Position numbers and translations under genes: made by a program. Source: Anaerolineales bacterium (GTDB lineage Bacteria; Chloroflexota; Anaerolineae; 4572-78; J111). From it: DNA of 64,000 nucleotides. The stretch spans positions 558,001 through 622,000 of the forward strand of contig JABTUK010000005.1 in assembly GCA_015075405.1 (NCBI GenBank), in the 5' to 3' direction. Below are positions 22,957-32,038 of the stretch, piece after piece; the stretch's first letter is position 1, and each line of letters opens with the position of its first letter. Below the pieces are notes generated by a model. It did not search any database. It saw nothing but the letters and a program-made list of their open reading frames with translations, and was not told the origin of the DNA.

Positions 22957-24336
22957 AAATTAGAGGCATGGCCTCAATCCGAGGATAATAAGGTTTGCTG
23001 AGAACCAACACCCCGGAGGAGAACCATGCCCAAGCCAATTGTATGCCTATCGGTGGCCCTATGCCAGTTTGCGGAAGTGTTCCGGCCCTGTTTCAGTCAA
23101 CGCCAGTGGAAGTACTTTGTGATCGTACTGCTGGGCTTGATTGAATGTGAGGGACGGCGAACCCTGAGCGGACTGCTGAGCACGGTGGGCGAAAAGGTCA
23201 GTGTGTGCGGTTTGTCTCGTTTCTTTAGTCGCTGGCAGTGGTCGCCAACAGAACTAGCGCAGCGGTGGCTAACCCGTTTTCGAGAGCAGATGCAACCGCA
23301 GGTCGCCGCCGAGCATCAGCGCCAACAGGCCCAACGAGCCAAACGCCGAGGTCGTTACCGCGCAACCGTGGTGACAGGTTATTTGATCGGGGACGACTCG
23401 GTGTACGTGAAGCCCAAAGGGCGGCAGATGAACGGCTTAGGCCGGCATTATGCCAGCAGCGAAGCGCGGGTGATGACGGGCCATTGTCTATTTACCGGGT
23501 TGTACGTCTTGTTAGGGCGGCGCTGTCCCTTGCAGCCACGCTTATATCGGCAGAAAAAGGTGTGCGAACAGGAAGGACTGCCCTTTCAAAGTAAGATTGA
23601 CTTGGCCGTGGCCGAGATCGAGCAATTTGAGCCGGTCGCGGGGACGCACACCCATGTGCTGATTGATAGCTGGTTTCATTGTCGGCGGGTCAGACGAGCC
23701 GCCCAAAAGCGTGGCTGGGATGTTAGCGGTGCGCTCAAGAGTAATCGTAAGCTGCGCCAGATTGACGCTGATGGCAATCGCACCTGGCTCACCCTGTCCG
23801 ATTATGCCGCTCAACTGAAGTCGGACGACTGGCAAGAGGCCGTTTGGCCGTCCCAAGAGGGCGACCGACCGGTCTATGTTCACGCCCTTAAAACCTGGAT
23901 CCGCAAGTTGGGGCCAACCCTGCTGCTCATCACCTGTCACGACCGTGACAACCCCGGCAAGTCCATCCGTTACTGGGGTTCAACGCTGCTCGAAGCTGAG
24001 CCGCAAACGGTGCTTAACCATTTAGCTGTGCGTTGGAATGTCGAGGTCTTGTTTGAAGATAACAAAGACCTCCTGGAAGCCGACCATTATCAGCTGATGA
24101 GCGCCGAAGCTATCCTCCGTTTCTGGACCCTGATCGCTTGCCTGGGCTATTTCCTGGATGAACAAAAAGCGCTGCGGCCCGACTGTACCACCTGGGGTGA
24201 GGTACGACGTGCCCTGCAAAAGGAACATCAGGTCAATCTCCTGACCTGGTTGGCGTCCCACTTCAGGACTGGCCTATCGGTTGAGCAAATCACGACCCAA
24301 TTGGCTATATTCAGTTCTTAAAGTGCAAAGATAGTG
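22931..24336. mobile_element. IS701/IS4-like insertion sequence
   Basis: Terminal inverted repeats CACTATCATTGCACTTT (22931-22947) and, inverted, CACTATCTTTGCACTTT (24320-24336) differ at one base and enclose a single transposase gene, 1406 bp in total. No clear target duplication is visible: the left flank is AAAAC and the right flank CTATAG. That suggests later rearrangement or loss of one flank. The left end truncates the serine recombinase, and the right end lies 8 nt before the start of an IS1595-like transposase. Confidence 0.82.
23026..24321 (+). CDS. IS701/IS4-like DDE transposase
   Basis: Full-length transposase of 431 residues. The N-terminal part carries an RRTLSGLLSTVGEKVS region like other IS701/IS4 enzymes. 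The catalytic domain shows LIGDDSVYVKPKG (first Asp), HVLIDSWFHCRR (second Asp) and the C-terminal Glu motif RWNVEVLFEDNKDLLEADHY (a Y-(2)-R-(3)-E-(6)-K-like arrangement). The gene has a GGAGGA ribosome binding site and no internal stop. IS family assignment rests on motif spacing by eye. Confidence 0.88.
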   Translation: MPKPIVCLSVALCQFAEVFRPCFSQRQWKYFVIVLLGLIECEGRRTLSGLLSTVGEKVSVCGLSRFFSRWQWSPTELAQRWLTRFREQMQPQVAAEHQRQQAQRAKRRGRYRATVVTGYLIGDDSVYVKPKGRQMNGLGRHYASSEARVMTGHCLFTGLYVLLGRRCPLQPRLYRQKKVCEQEGLPFQSKIDLAVAEIEQFEPVAGTHTHVLIDSWFHCRRVRRAAQKRGWDVSGALKSNRKLRQIDADGNRTWLTLSDYAAQLKSDDWQEAVWPSQEGDRPVYVHALKTWIRKLGPTLLLITCHDRDNPGKSIRYWGSTLLEAEPQTVLNHLAVRWNVEVLFEDNKDLLEADHYQLMSAEAILRFWTLIACLGYFLDEQKALRPDCTTWGEVRRALQKEHQVNLLTWLASHFRTGLSVEQITTQLAIFSS

Positions 24337-24344
24337 CTATAGGT

Positions 24345-25269
24345 ATGGACTTTCCAATCGTAGAATTGTTAGATGATGAATTAAGCAGCCAGTGGCTGCT
24401 CAAACACTTTCATCCTGATGGGTTGAAATGTCCCCACTGTGGGGCCGGGGTGAACCAAGCCCGTGAGTTTCGGCAGACCAAAACCAGCCAGTTGACGGTC
24501 TACCGTTGTAACCAGTGTCAGGGTATTTACAATCTATACAGCCAGACTGTCTTTGAAGGGAGGTACTTTCGTCCGGCTCAGGCAGTACTGTTGTTGCGCG
24601 GGGTCATCAAAGGTCAACCCAGTGCCGAAATTGGTCGTGAAATTGGGGTCAGTCGGCAAACCGTGCTTGAGCTACGCCACGAAATTCAAAGTCTGGCTGA
24701 CCAGCACCAACCCCAAACCCGCTTAACCGATGAACGGACTGAAACCGATGAAATGTTTCAGAACGCGGGGGAAAAAAGGTGACTATCACCCCTATCCAGA
24801 GGACCCACCCCGTTGCCGAGCCAATAAACAGCGAGGACACGGCACTTATGATAATGACCGCCCGCCGGTCGTTGGTACGGTTGGCCGTGCGAGTGGGCAA
24901 GTCCGCTTGCGGGTCGTCCATCATACCAACGCGGCCACGCTGGAAAAACACGTTCACACCTTCACCCAAGCCGGGGCTATCGTCAATACCGATGAATGGC
25001 AGGGTTACAATCACATTATTCGTCCGCATGTCACCGTTTGTCACGGGAAAAAAGAGTGGGCTCGTGATGACGACGGCGATGGCATCCGCGAGGTTCACGT
25101 CAATACGGTCAAGGGCATGTGGACGAGTGTTCGCAACTTCTTACGCCCTTTGCGCGGGGTACACAAAAAGTACCTCAAGGGTTACATTGCCATCTGTGAG
25201 TTTGGCATCAATCTCAAACGGATAACCCCTTCTTTCATCTCCCTTCTAGTTACTCGCACTTGTTCTTAA
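24345..25269 (+). pseudogene. IS1595-like transposase, frameshifted
   Basis: Two overlapping frames make one transposase. The first (24345-24782) has a zinc ribbon, CPHC ... CNQC, then a helix-turn-helix and the first catalytic Asp in ETDEMFQNAGEK. The second resumes one frame over at GKKGDYHPYPEDPPR and carries NTDEWQGYNH (second Asp) and the C-terminal NFLRPLRGVHKKYL. The switch occurs at GGGGGAAAAAAGG near 24768-24780, so it is either an extra A or a -1 slip on six A residues. In the last motif HVNTVKGMW, the position usually holding Glu in ISXO2-like enzymes is Lys. Its left end is missing or displaced by the IS701-like element. Probably dead. Confidence 0.78.
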
Positions 25270-25282
25270 CATGAGCCAACCT

Positions 25283-25448
25283 TTGCGCCCTTTGCGCAAC
25301 CCTTTGTGGCCTCTGTGGTAAAAAACTCAACCACAAAGCACACCAAGAAGGCACAAAGAACACCAAGAAAAACCTTTGCGCCCTTTGCGCAACCCTTTGT
25401 GGCCTCTGTGGTAAAAAGCTCAACCACAAAGCACACCAAGAAAAACGT
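25283..25448. repeat. CTTTGCGCCC / ACCACAAAGCACACC repeat cluster
   Basis: Two near-identical direct copies of CCTTTGCGCCCTTTGCGCAA plus CCTTTGTGGCCTCTGTGG, each followed by the inverted counterpart CCACAAAGCACACCAAGAA. They run up to the start of the DUF1294 gene. Related CCACAGAG-type palindromes occur at 30518 and 46593. Confidence 0.85.
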
Positions 25449-25450
25449 TG

Positions 25451-25789
25451 ATGAAAAACTCAGCCCCCTTTTTCACCGCGATGGCTCTCTTCTTCGCCAT
25501 AGGTTCGTATGTCCTGCTCTATCTGTATACCAACTGGTCATTTTATGTGATGTGGCTCGTCGCCTGGGGTGGGGCTACCTTTTTTCTATATGCTATTGAT
25601 AAAACGCAGGCTGTTCTGGGCAACTGGCGTATTCCCGAACAGGTTTTACACCTATTTGCCCTGGTCGGTGGGGTATTCGGGGGCTGGTTCGGTATGTTCG
25701 TGCTCTGGCACAAAGTGAGAAAGCCGGCGTTTTGGCTGATTTTAGGGGCGAGTACGGTTATTCAAGGGGTTGTATCGCAGTGGTTTTAG
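25451..25789 (+). CDS. DUF1294 family small membrane protein
   Basis: A 112-residue protein with four hydrophobic helices. The conserved family centre is recognisable: FFLYAIDKTQAVLGNWRIPE, then LHLFALVGGVFGGWFGM, and the basic HKVRKPAFW. DUF1294 proteins have no established function; some are fused to cold-shock domains. I took the ATG at 25451; the reading frame further upstream translates repeat sequence. It stands alone between the transposon graveyard and smc. Confidence 0.85.
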   Translation: MKNSAPFFTAMALFFAIGSYVLLYLYTNWSFYVMWLVAWGGATFFLYAIDKTQAVLGNWRIPEQVLHLFALVGGVFGGWFGMFVLWHKVRKPAFWLILGASTVIQGVVSQWF

Positions 25790-25880
25790 CCTACTGAAAA
25801 TGCCGCCTGCCTCATTTTCCCACCGGCAAAGTTAATGCTATAGTGTAGCAGCGGCTTCAACAGCCCAAGTCAAAAATTCA

Positions 25881-25951
25881 GGAAGTAGGAAGTAGGGAGT
25901 AGGGAGTAAGGTTGCCTACTCCCTACTCCTTACTCCCTACTCCCTACTCCT
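25881..25951. repeat. AGTAGGGAGTAGGGAG palindrome abutting smc
   Basis: Purine-rich GGAAGTAGGGAGTAGGGAGT on the left and its inverse, repeated TACTCCCTACTCC units, on the right, separated by GGTTGCC. The right arm ends 1-2 nt before the smc ATG, so no Shine-Dalgarno sequence is available there. Confidence 0.85.
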
Positions 25952-28900
25952 ATGAGACTAAAATCACTCGAAATTCAAGGCTACAAATCGTTTGCCAACA
26001 AAGTAGAATTTGCCTTTGACGACGGCATCACCGCCGTAGTGGGGCCAAACGGCAGCGGCAAATCCAACGTGGCTGATGCTATTCGCTGGGTGCTGGGCGA
26101 GCAGAGCTACAGCAACCTGCGCGGCAAAAAAACCGAAGATATGATCTTTTCCGGCTCCGATGGCCGCGCCCGGCTGGGCCTGGCCTCGGTGACGCTGGTG
26201 CTGGATAATACCGACAAGTGGCTGCCCCTCGACTTCTCCGAAGTGACCATCTCCCGGCGGGCCTATCGCTCCGGCGAGAATGAATATTTTCTCAACGGCA
26301 GCCGCGTCCGCCTGAAAGATGTGGCCGAACTGCTAAGCAAAAGCGGCTTGAGCCGCCAGACGTACACCGTCATCGGCCAGGGCACCATTGACCGGGTACT
26401 CTCGCTACACGCCGAGGAACGCCGCAAGCTGTTTGAAGAAGCCGCCGGCATCACCTTTCACCGCCAGAAGCGGGCCGAAACGCTGGCTAAATTGGAAGCC
26501 ACGCGGGCCAACCTGCTGCGGGTCAACGACATCGTCAAAGAGATCGAGCCGCGCATGCAGCACCGCGAAAAGCAGGCTCAGCGCGCCCAGGAACACAACC
26601 TGCTCAGAACCCATCTCGACGGCCTGCTGCGGGTCTGGTATGGCTTTCGCTGGGGTCAGGGCCAGCAGCAGCTACGCGAGGCCAAGCTGCGCCTGCGCGA
26701 CGGCGAAAATATGCTCAAAAACCAGCGGGAGCAGTTTGTTGCCCTGGAGCAGGAGATTAGCCGCTTACGACTACAGCAGACCGAACTGCGTGGGAACCTG
26801 GGCTCCTGGTATGCCGAAAACAACCGGCGGCGCAGCCAGACCGAGGCCATCCAGCGCGAACTGGCCGTAAGCGAAGAGCGGGCCAGGCAGTACCTGGCCC
26901 AGCGCGAAGAAATCATGGCCGAGTTGGGACCGCTTTCGGCCGACCTGGAGGTACAGACCCGCCAGCTTGCCGAGGCTGAAAACGCCCTGCAAGCGGTCAA
27001 CCAGGAGTTGAGCCAGGCCGAAGCGGCTATGCGGGTGTTGCAGCAGCAGCTCGATGGGCAGCAGCGCCAGCGCCAGGAGTTGTTAAATCGGCAGGCCGCC
27101 GCCGAAAAACAGGCCGGCCAACTGGCCCACCGGCTGGCTGAACACGGGGCTGATCTGGTCCAATTCGAGGAACGCCGCGCCGCCCTGCTGGCCGACCAGG
27201 CCAATTATGAAACCGAAATTTCCCGATTGACTCAAGAGCAGCAGGAATTACAGGGCCAACAAGCGCAGTTAACCAGCCAGTTAGCCGAACTGGAAGCTGA
27301 CCTGACTCTGCTCGACGGCCAACAAGTCCAGCAGCGCGACCGCTTGAGCCAGCTTGACGAGGCGGCTGAGCAGCTTAAAAACCGGATGGCTTTGTTGCAG
27401 CGGCAGGAAGATACGCTCAAAGCGCGGCAGGATTGGCTGGGCAAGCTGCGCAGTGAGATGTCCGGCTATTTTGAGGGGGTCAAAGCTGTCTTGCAGCCAG
27501 AGGCCGGTTTGAGCGGCATCATCGGTACAGTCAGTCAGGCGATGCAGGTGCCCCCGGATTTGGAAGGCGCTATCGAAGCGGCGCTAGGCAGCCGCTTACA
27601 GGAGGTGGTGGCGCAGCGTTTTGCCGACGCCGAAGCGGCCATTGCCTACCTGAAAGAGAGCCGCAGCGGGCGCGCCACCTTTTTGCCGCTCGACACCCTC
27701 CGCCCCGGCCCGGCCCTGAGTGTGCCCAACACGCCGGGCATCGTCGGCCTGGCCTCAGACCTGGTCACCGTCGAGCCGCATCTGCGCCCGGTGGCCGAAG
27801 CCACCCTCAACCGCACCCTGATTGTCGAAGATTTGCCCGCCGCCCGGCGCGCTTTTAACGCTTTGTCAGGCGGCTTTCAGATTGTCACCCGTGAAGGCGA
27901 ATTGATGCGCTCCGGCGGCTCGGTGACCGGCGGGCGAGACAGGCGCAACAAAGGCCAGGAAGGCACGCTGTTGACCCGTGAGCGCGAGTGGCGCGAACTG
28001 CCGGGTCAACTGGCCGAGATTGCCGCGGCCTTTCAAACCCTGTCCAGTCAATTGGCCGGCACGCACGAGCAGGCCGCGGAGGTCAAGCGGCGCGTCCAAC
28101 AGCTTGCCGAAGAGCAGCGCCAAAAAGCGACCCGCCGGCAGGAATTGCAAGGGCTGGCCGACAAGCTCAGCCGGGCCTTGGAGCAGGCAGCTCGCAGTGT
28201 CGGCTGGCAGCGCGAATTGCAAGAAAAAGCTGAGGCCGAATTGGCCCGGCTGGAACAGCGCCAGGCCGATACTCGCCAGGAGATGGCCCAGTTGGAACAG
28301 CAGCGCCAGGCCGCGGCAGAGACCGCCCGGCAGTTAGCCGAGGAAGCCGGCGCTTTTGCGGCGGAAACGCTGCTGGCCGAGTTGAGCCAGGCCAGGGCGG
28401 CGGTGGCTACCCTCCAGGGGCGGCAGCGCAGCCAGCAGGCCCTTCTGACCAGCCAGCAGGCCGCCCGGCAGCAGTTGGCCCGCCAGATTGACAGCAAGCA
28501 GGCCAGGGCGAATACGTTGGCCGCCGAACGAGAATTTTTACTACAACAGCAGCAGGAGTTGCTGGCCCGCAGCCAGGCATCGGCCGGCGAGCAGGCGGAA
28601 TTTACCAGCCAGATCGAAGCCACCGAGCAGGAGTTGGCTCAATTGTTGGCCCGCCAGACCCACCTGGAGGAAAGCGAGAGCCATCTGCGGCTGCGCTTGC
28701 AGCGCACCGAAGCCGAGCACAACCGGCTGGCTCTGGAAGCGGCCCGGCGGCAGGATGAACTGGACAATTTGCAGCGCCAAATTCAGGATGACCTGGGGCT
28801 GGTTAGCCTGGAGATGTCGGAGGAGCAGGTCGGCCAGCCGGTGCTGCCCATTCGCCCGCTGGTGTCTGATTTGCCGGTGGTCGAGGCGCTGCCGCCCGGC

Positions 28901-29572
28901 GTGGAGGAAGATGTGCTGCGGCTCAAGGTGCAGCTTCGCCGCCTGGGCAATATCAACCCTGATGCGCCCCGCGAATACGCCGAACTGCGGGAACGGTACA
29001 ATTTTCTGACCGGCCAGATGGCCGATTTGGAAGAAGCCGCCGCCGACTTGAAAGAGGTTATTCTCAAGCTGGACCAGGCCATGGAAGAGGCCTTTACCGC
29101 CACCTTTCAGCAGGTGGCCAAAGAGTTTCAACGCTATTTCAAGGCTTTGTTTGGCGGCGGCGAGGCTCAACTGCTGCTGACCGACCCGGATAATATGATT
29201 GATACCGGGGTGGATATTGCCGCCCGGCCGCCGGGCAAACGGCTGCAAAGCCTGGCCCTGCTCTCCGGCGGCGAGCGCTCACTCACGGCCCAGGCCTTGA
29301 TTTTTGCTCTGCTCAAAATCAGCCCGACGCCTTTTGTCATCTTTGACGAGGTGGACGCCATGCTCGACGAGGCTAACGTGGGCCGCTTCCGCGACGCGCT
29401 GACCGCCCTGGCCCACGACATTCAATTCATCGTCATCACCCACAACCGCAAAACCATCGAGGCGGCCAGAACCTTATACGGCATCTCGATGGGCGATGAC
29501 TCCGTCTCGCAGGTTTATTCGCTCAAAATTGATGAATGGATCGAGGAGAAAGTACCGGCAGCGGCGCAGTAA
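25952..29572 (+). CDS. smc: Chromosome segregation protein SMC
   Basis: SMC ATPase of 1206 residues that, with ScpA/ScpB, compacts and segregates the chromosome. The N-terminal head has the Walker A motif VVGPNGSGKSNVADAIRWVL and the Q-loop region. A long coiled coil (about 165-510) rich in Gln, Ala, Glu and Arg leads to a hinge domain (about 520-650, GLSGIIGTVSQAMQV ... GRATFLPLDTL). A second coiled coil (about 680-1000) follows. The C-terminal head has the signature LLSGGERSLTAQALIFALL, Walker B PFVIFDEVDAMLDEAN and the switch His VITHNRKTIEAA. Length and order are those of bacterial SMC. No scpA or scpB is adjacent. The start directly follows a palindromic repeat. Confidence 0.97.
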   Translation: MRLKSLEIQGYKSFANKVEFAFDDGITAVVGPNGSGKSNVADAIRWVLGEQSYSNLRGKKTEDMIFSGSDGRARLGLASVTLVLDNTDKWLPLDFSEVTISRRAYRSGENEYFLNGSRVRLKDVAELLSKSGLSRQTYTVIGQGTIDRVLSLHAEERRKLFEEAAGITFHRQKRAETLAKLEATRANLLRVNDIVKEIEPRMQHREKQAQRAQEHNLLRTHLDGLLRVWYGFRWGQGQQQLREAKLRLRDGENMLKNQREQFVALEQEISRLRLQQTELRGNLGSWYAENNRRRSQTEAIQRELAVSEERARQYLAQREEIMAELGPLSADLEVQTRQLAEAENALQAVNQELSQAEAAMRVLQQQLDGQQRQRQELLNRQAAAEKQAGQLAHRLAEHGADLVQFEERRAALLADQANYETEISRLTQEQQELQGQQAQLTSQLAELEADLTLLDGQQVQQRDRLSQLDEAAEQLKNRMALLQRQEDTLKARQDWLGKLRSEMSGYFEGVKAVLQPEAGLSGIIGTVSQAMQVPPDLEGAIEAALGSRLQEVVAQRFADAEAAIAYLKESRSGRATFLPLDTLRPGPALSVPNTPGIVGLASDLVTVEPHLRPVAEATLNRTLIVEDLPAARRAFNALSGGFQIVTREGELMRSGGSVTGGRDRRNKGQEGTLLTREREWRELPGQLAEIAAAFQTLSSQLAGTHEQAAEVKRRVQQLAEEQRQKATRRQELQGLADKLSRALEQAARSVGWQRELQEKAEAELARLEQRQADTRQEMAQLEQQRQAAAETARQLAEEAGAFAAETLLAELSQARAAVATLQGRQRSQQALLTSQQAARQQLARQIDSKQARANTLAAEREFLLQQQQELLARSQASAGEQAEFTSQIEATEQELAQLLARQTHLEESESHLRLRLQRTEAEHNRLALEAARRQDELDNLQRQIQDDLGLVSLEMSEEQVGQPVLPIRPLVSDLPVVEALPPGVEEDVLRLKVQLRRLGNINPDAPREYAELRERYNFLTGQMADLEEAAADLKEVILKLDQAMEEAFTATFQQVAKEFQRYFKALFGGGEAQLLLTDPDNMIDTGVDIAARPPGKRLQSLALLSGGERSLTAQALIFALLKISPTPFVIFDEVDAMLDEANVGRFRDALTALAHDIQFIVITHNRKTIEAARTLYGISMGDDSVSQVYSLKIDEWIEEKVPAAAQ

Positions 29573-29577
29573 ATCCC

Positions 29578-30039
29578 TTACCCGGCTGACCGCTCCCGCC
29601 ACTCGCGGATCATGCGGGTGTGGATGGGGTAATGGCTGTAGGTATCGAGCCGCAGCCGCCGCCGGAAGGGCGTCTCGCGGGTAAAGGCAGTCTCAGGCGT
29701 CGTCTGGACATAGTCAATGAGCCGGCGGTGGGTCTCCTCCAATTGGCGCAGAACCTCGGCTAGAGACAGGCTCCGTTTCTGTGCGTTCATCTGGGCATTA
29801 AAGGCATCAAGGCTGCCATACGTTACCGAGTAGCGCGGGGGAGTTCCTCCCGTAAGGATGAGCGGCAGATACTTCAGCGCCTCTTCTTCCCAGGTGGTTA
29901 CGTGGGCCAGGAGGTCTTTCACCGACCAATCCCCGGTAACGCCCGGTTCGGTCAACTGCGCCTCGGACATACCGGCATACGCCTCGCTGAACGCCCTCCA
30001 AGTCTGATCGAGTCGTTTCAAAAGCTGCTGTCTATTCAT
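29578..30039 (-). CDS. DinB/ClbS(DfsB)-like four-helix protein
   Basis: A 153-residue protein of the DinB-like superfamily, closest by eye to the ClbS/DfsB (DUF1706) group: MNRQQLLKRLDQTWRAFSEA at the start, GDWSVKDLLAHVTTWEEEAL in the centre with the metal-ligand His, and a C-terminal YSHYPIHTRMIREWR with further His residues. Members are metal-binding or small-molecule-modifying enzymes; ClbS protects against colibactin, but that role cannot be assumed here. It converges on smc with 5 nt between the stops. Confidence 0.8.
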   Translation of the reverse strand: MNRQQLLKRLDQTWRAFSEAYAGMSEAQLTEPGVTGDWSVKDLLAHVTTWEEEALKYLPLILTGGTPPRYSVTYGSLDAFNAQMNAQKRSLSLAEVLRQLEETHRRLIDYVQTTPETAFTRETPFRRRLRLDTYSHYPIHTRMIREWRERSAG

Positions 30040-30598
30040 ACTTTAGCGGTGGCTAACCTCCCTTGAAAATACGATCGCCGACGACAGACCGCCGACCGCC
30101 GAAATATTTTCATCGTCGGTGTCGTCCCATTGGGACTGTCTGACTCCTCTGGTAATGTCTGCGTAACTACTTCGACAATGTCACCTTACACAAATGTTCT
30201 ACACCATCCAACCCTGATTTGCTCCTGTTGCCCGCCCCGCGATAAATCGCAGGGCTATCTAACAGCGTCCGATCAATCGGACTTAAGCTGATGAGTGAAG
30301 TAGCCCGATTGATCGGGCGCAGTTTTGTAGCCCGGCGAGTTCATCGCCGGGCGAGCGCCGGAAAACAGGCGGTTATGGGAGCATAATAGTTGTCATAATA
30401 ATGTGACATTGTCGAACTACTCAGCCATGTCATTTCGAGCGACGTTAGGAGCGAGAAATCTGCTAAGCCGTGGTTTGCAAACGACGGTCTCCTGGTTGAC
30501 TGACAGATTTAATATTTCACCACAGAGGACGCCGAAAACGCAGAGATTTTTATAAATTTCTCGGCGGTTAATTTGAGCCACAAGGTTAAATTAGTCAG
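30040..30598. other. Gene-free region with several palindromic repeats
   Basis: No gene seen. It holds REP-like inverted pairs (GTCCGATCAATCGGAC near 30268; GCCCGATTGATCGGGC near 30303; GCCCGGCGAGTTCATCGCCG near 30331). A left half of the TCATTTCGA palindrome starts at 30425, with its other half at 30617-30675. A CCACAGAGGACGCCGAAAAC repeat lies near 30518. Confidence 0.7.
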
Positions 30599-31486
30599 TC
30601 AACTAGCGACGGTCTCAGGGATTTCTCGGCTTTCAGCCTCGAAATCTGTCCTGAGCCTGTCGAATGGATGACATGAGGGGTAAGTAGTTACGCCAACCTT
30701 ATCATACTCCAAAATAGCCATATTTTCAATCCGATTATTGCTGTCAAAGGGTGGATCGGCGGGGATAAGATCATCCAAAGGGATCTCTATCTCGCGCTTG
30801 TAGTCCTGCCGCCAGGGTACGGGGGTCGAGTCAGAGAGGGGCACAGGTATGAGTGGCCGTTCAACTTGGCGCTGAGGTCGCAGTCCGACCAGTTGCCGCT
30901 TGATAATAGGAATTCGCACCATTAACAAAACAACCAGCACAGCCAGGTAGACATTCAATTCGTAAACAGCCTGGGGGTCGTAGACCATAACCTTTTTGCT
31001 GGTAGCCGTGGCCAGGATGGCATGCGTCGCCCCCGCGCTGCCGGCCAGGTAGACCAGCCGGTGCAGCCGTTTCCAATGCTGTTTCAGCCGGCGCATGGCC
31101 CAGCGGTTAGAGGTCAAGGCCAGCGCGGTTAAAATCAGCAGCCCCAGCAGGCCGAGGGCAAGATAGGGCTGGATAGGCCAGTTCAGCCAGGCCCAGCCCG
31201 CCTCTTTGAGATAGACCAGCCCATGCAGCCCGGCGAAGCCAAAAGCCCACAGGCCGGCCGGCTTGCGCAGGCTGGTCAGGCTGCGCCAACCGAAATACGT
31301 TTGCAGCGGGGTGATGGCCAGGCAGAGCAGCAGAAAACGGATGGCCCACTTGCCGCTCTCCAGGCCGGAGTCAAAGATGTCGGTAGTGCTCCAATCTGTG
31401 CTGCCCTGGCTTATGACCACGATCAAGATAGAAACTGCCAATAGATTGAGCGCCGTCCAGCGCCAGTTTGAGGTTAACCCAGCCAT
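30599..31486 (-). CDS. MsrQ-like heme-binding membrane protein (ferric reductase-like domain)
   Basis: A 295-residue membrane protein. About six helices contain the MsrQ/ferric-reductase pattern: FAGLHGLVYLKEAGWAWL with a candidate heme His, and WKRLHRLVYLAGSAGATHAI with two more. MsrQ passes electrons through heme to the periplasmic methionine sulfoxide reductase MsrP, but no msrP lies in this window, so the partner is unknown. The C-terminal 95 residues form a hydrophilic tail, longer than in MsrQ. Its last part (CHPFDRLRTDFEAESREI) is encoded by the half repeat at 30617-30675. The start at 31486 has AAGGAG in front; the longer upstream frame is not used. Confidence 0.75.
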   Translation of the reverse strand: MAGLTSNWRWTALNLLAVSILIVVISQGSTDWSTTDIFDSGLESGKWAIRFLLLCLAITPLQTYFGWRSLTSLRKPAGLWAFGFAGLHGLVYLKEAGWAWLNWPIQPYLALGLLGLLILTALALTSNRWAMRRLKQHWKRLHRLVYLAGSAGATHAILATATSKKVMVYDPQAVYELNVYLAVLVVLLMVRIPIIKRQLVGLRPQRQVERPLIPVPLSDSTPVPWRQDYKREIEIPLDDLIPADPPFDSNNRIENMAILEYDKVGVTTYPSCHPFDRLRTDFEAESREIPETVAS

Positions 31487-31813
31487 TTTATTTTCTCCTT
31501 GGGTAGTGATCTTTTTCTTATATACACCGGCTGGGGGACAGCGGTTCCTCGTAAAAGATAATCCTCCTTGTATAAAATAGACTGGAGTGCAAACCTTGGT
31601 TTGCCAAAAAATCAAAGCAAGCTTTGGACCAATACTATTCAAATAACGTAGTTTAGCCCCTTGCGGGCGGGCACGAGGCCCTATGCTACGGCCTTATTTG
31701 AAAAGTATTGAGCTTTGGACCCCATTTTCATTATTGGCGGCGTGCCACAGGTTCATGAACGCTCCTATGAAGGTAAATTTGTAGGACAAACTGTTATACT
31801 TCACGTGTCCAGA

Positions 31814-31908
31814 CTCAGTAGATCCAAATTTGAGGAGCCAGCACGCCCACGTGCGGCTCCGTGTGGCACGTGGGCGTGTCGCACTCCCCGAAAATTGGAT
31901 CCACTGAG
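31814..31908. repeat. MITE-like CTCAGT element, copy 3
   Basis: Ends CTCAGTAGATCCAAATTTGA and TTGGATCCACTGAG form terminal inverted repeats, with the core GCACGCCCACGTGC ... GCACGTGGGCGTG. It lies in the 31487-32038 interval between two minus-strand genes, an interval that otherwise holds only short inverted words and no gene. Confidence 0.88.
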
Positions 31909-31976
31909 ATTGAGACAAGCTAACAGCTTGTCCTACGACACCGCCCTTTTCCCCACACTGGGTAGATTTCACCAAC

Positions 31977-32016
31977 AAAAAACCCTCTCGCAGGCTATAA
32001 AAGCTGCAAGAGGGTT
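31977..32016 (-). terminator. Intrinsic terminator of the cupin gene
   Basis: Arms AACCCTCTCGCAG (31981-31993) and CTGCAAGAGGGTT (32004-32016) pair with one mismatch; on the minus strand they are followed by TTTTTTGTT. It lies 23 nt after the cupin stop codon. Confidence 0.88.
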
Positions 32017-32038
32017 AGCGGGCCGGCTAAGGTTGGGG

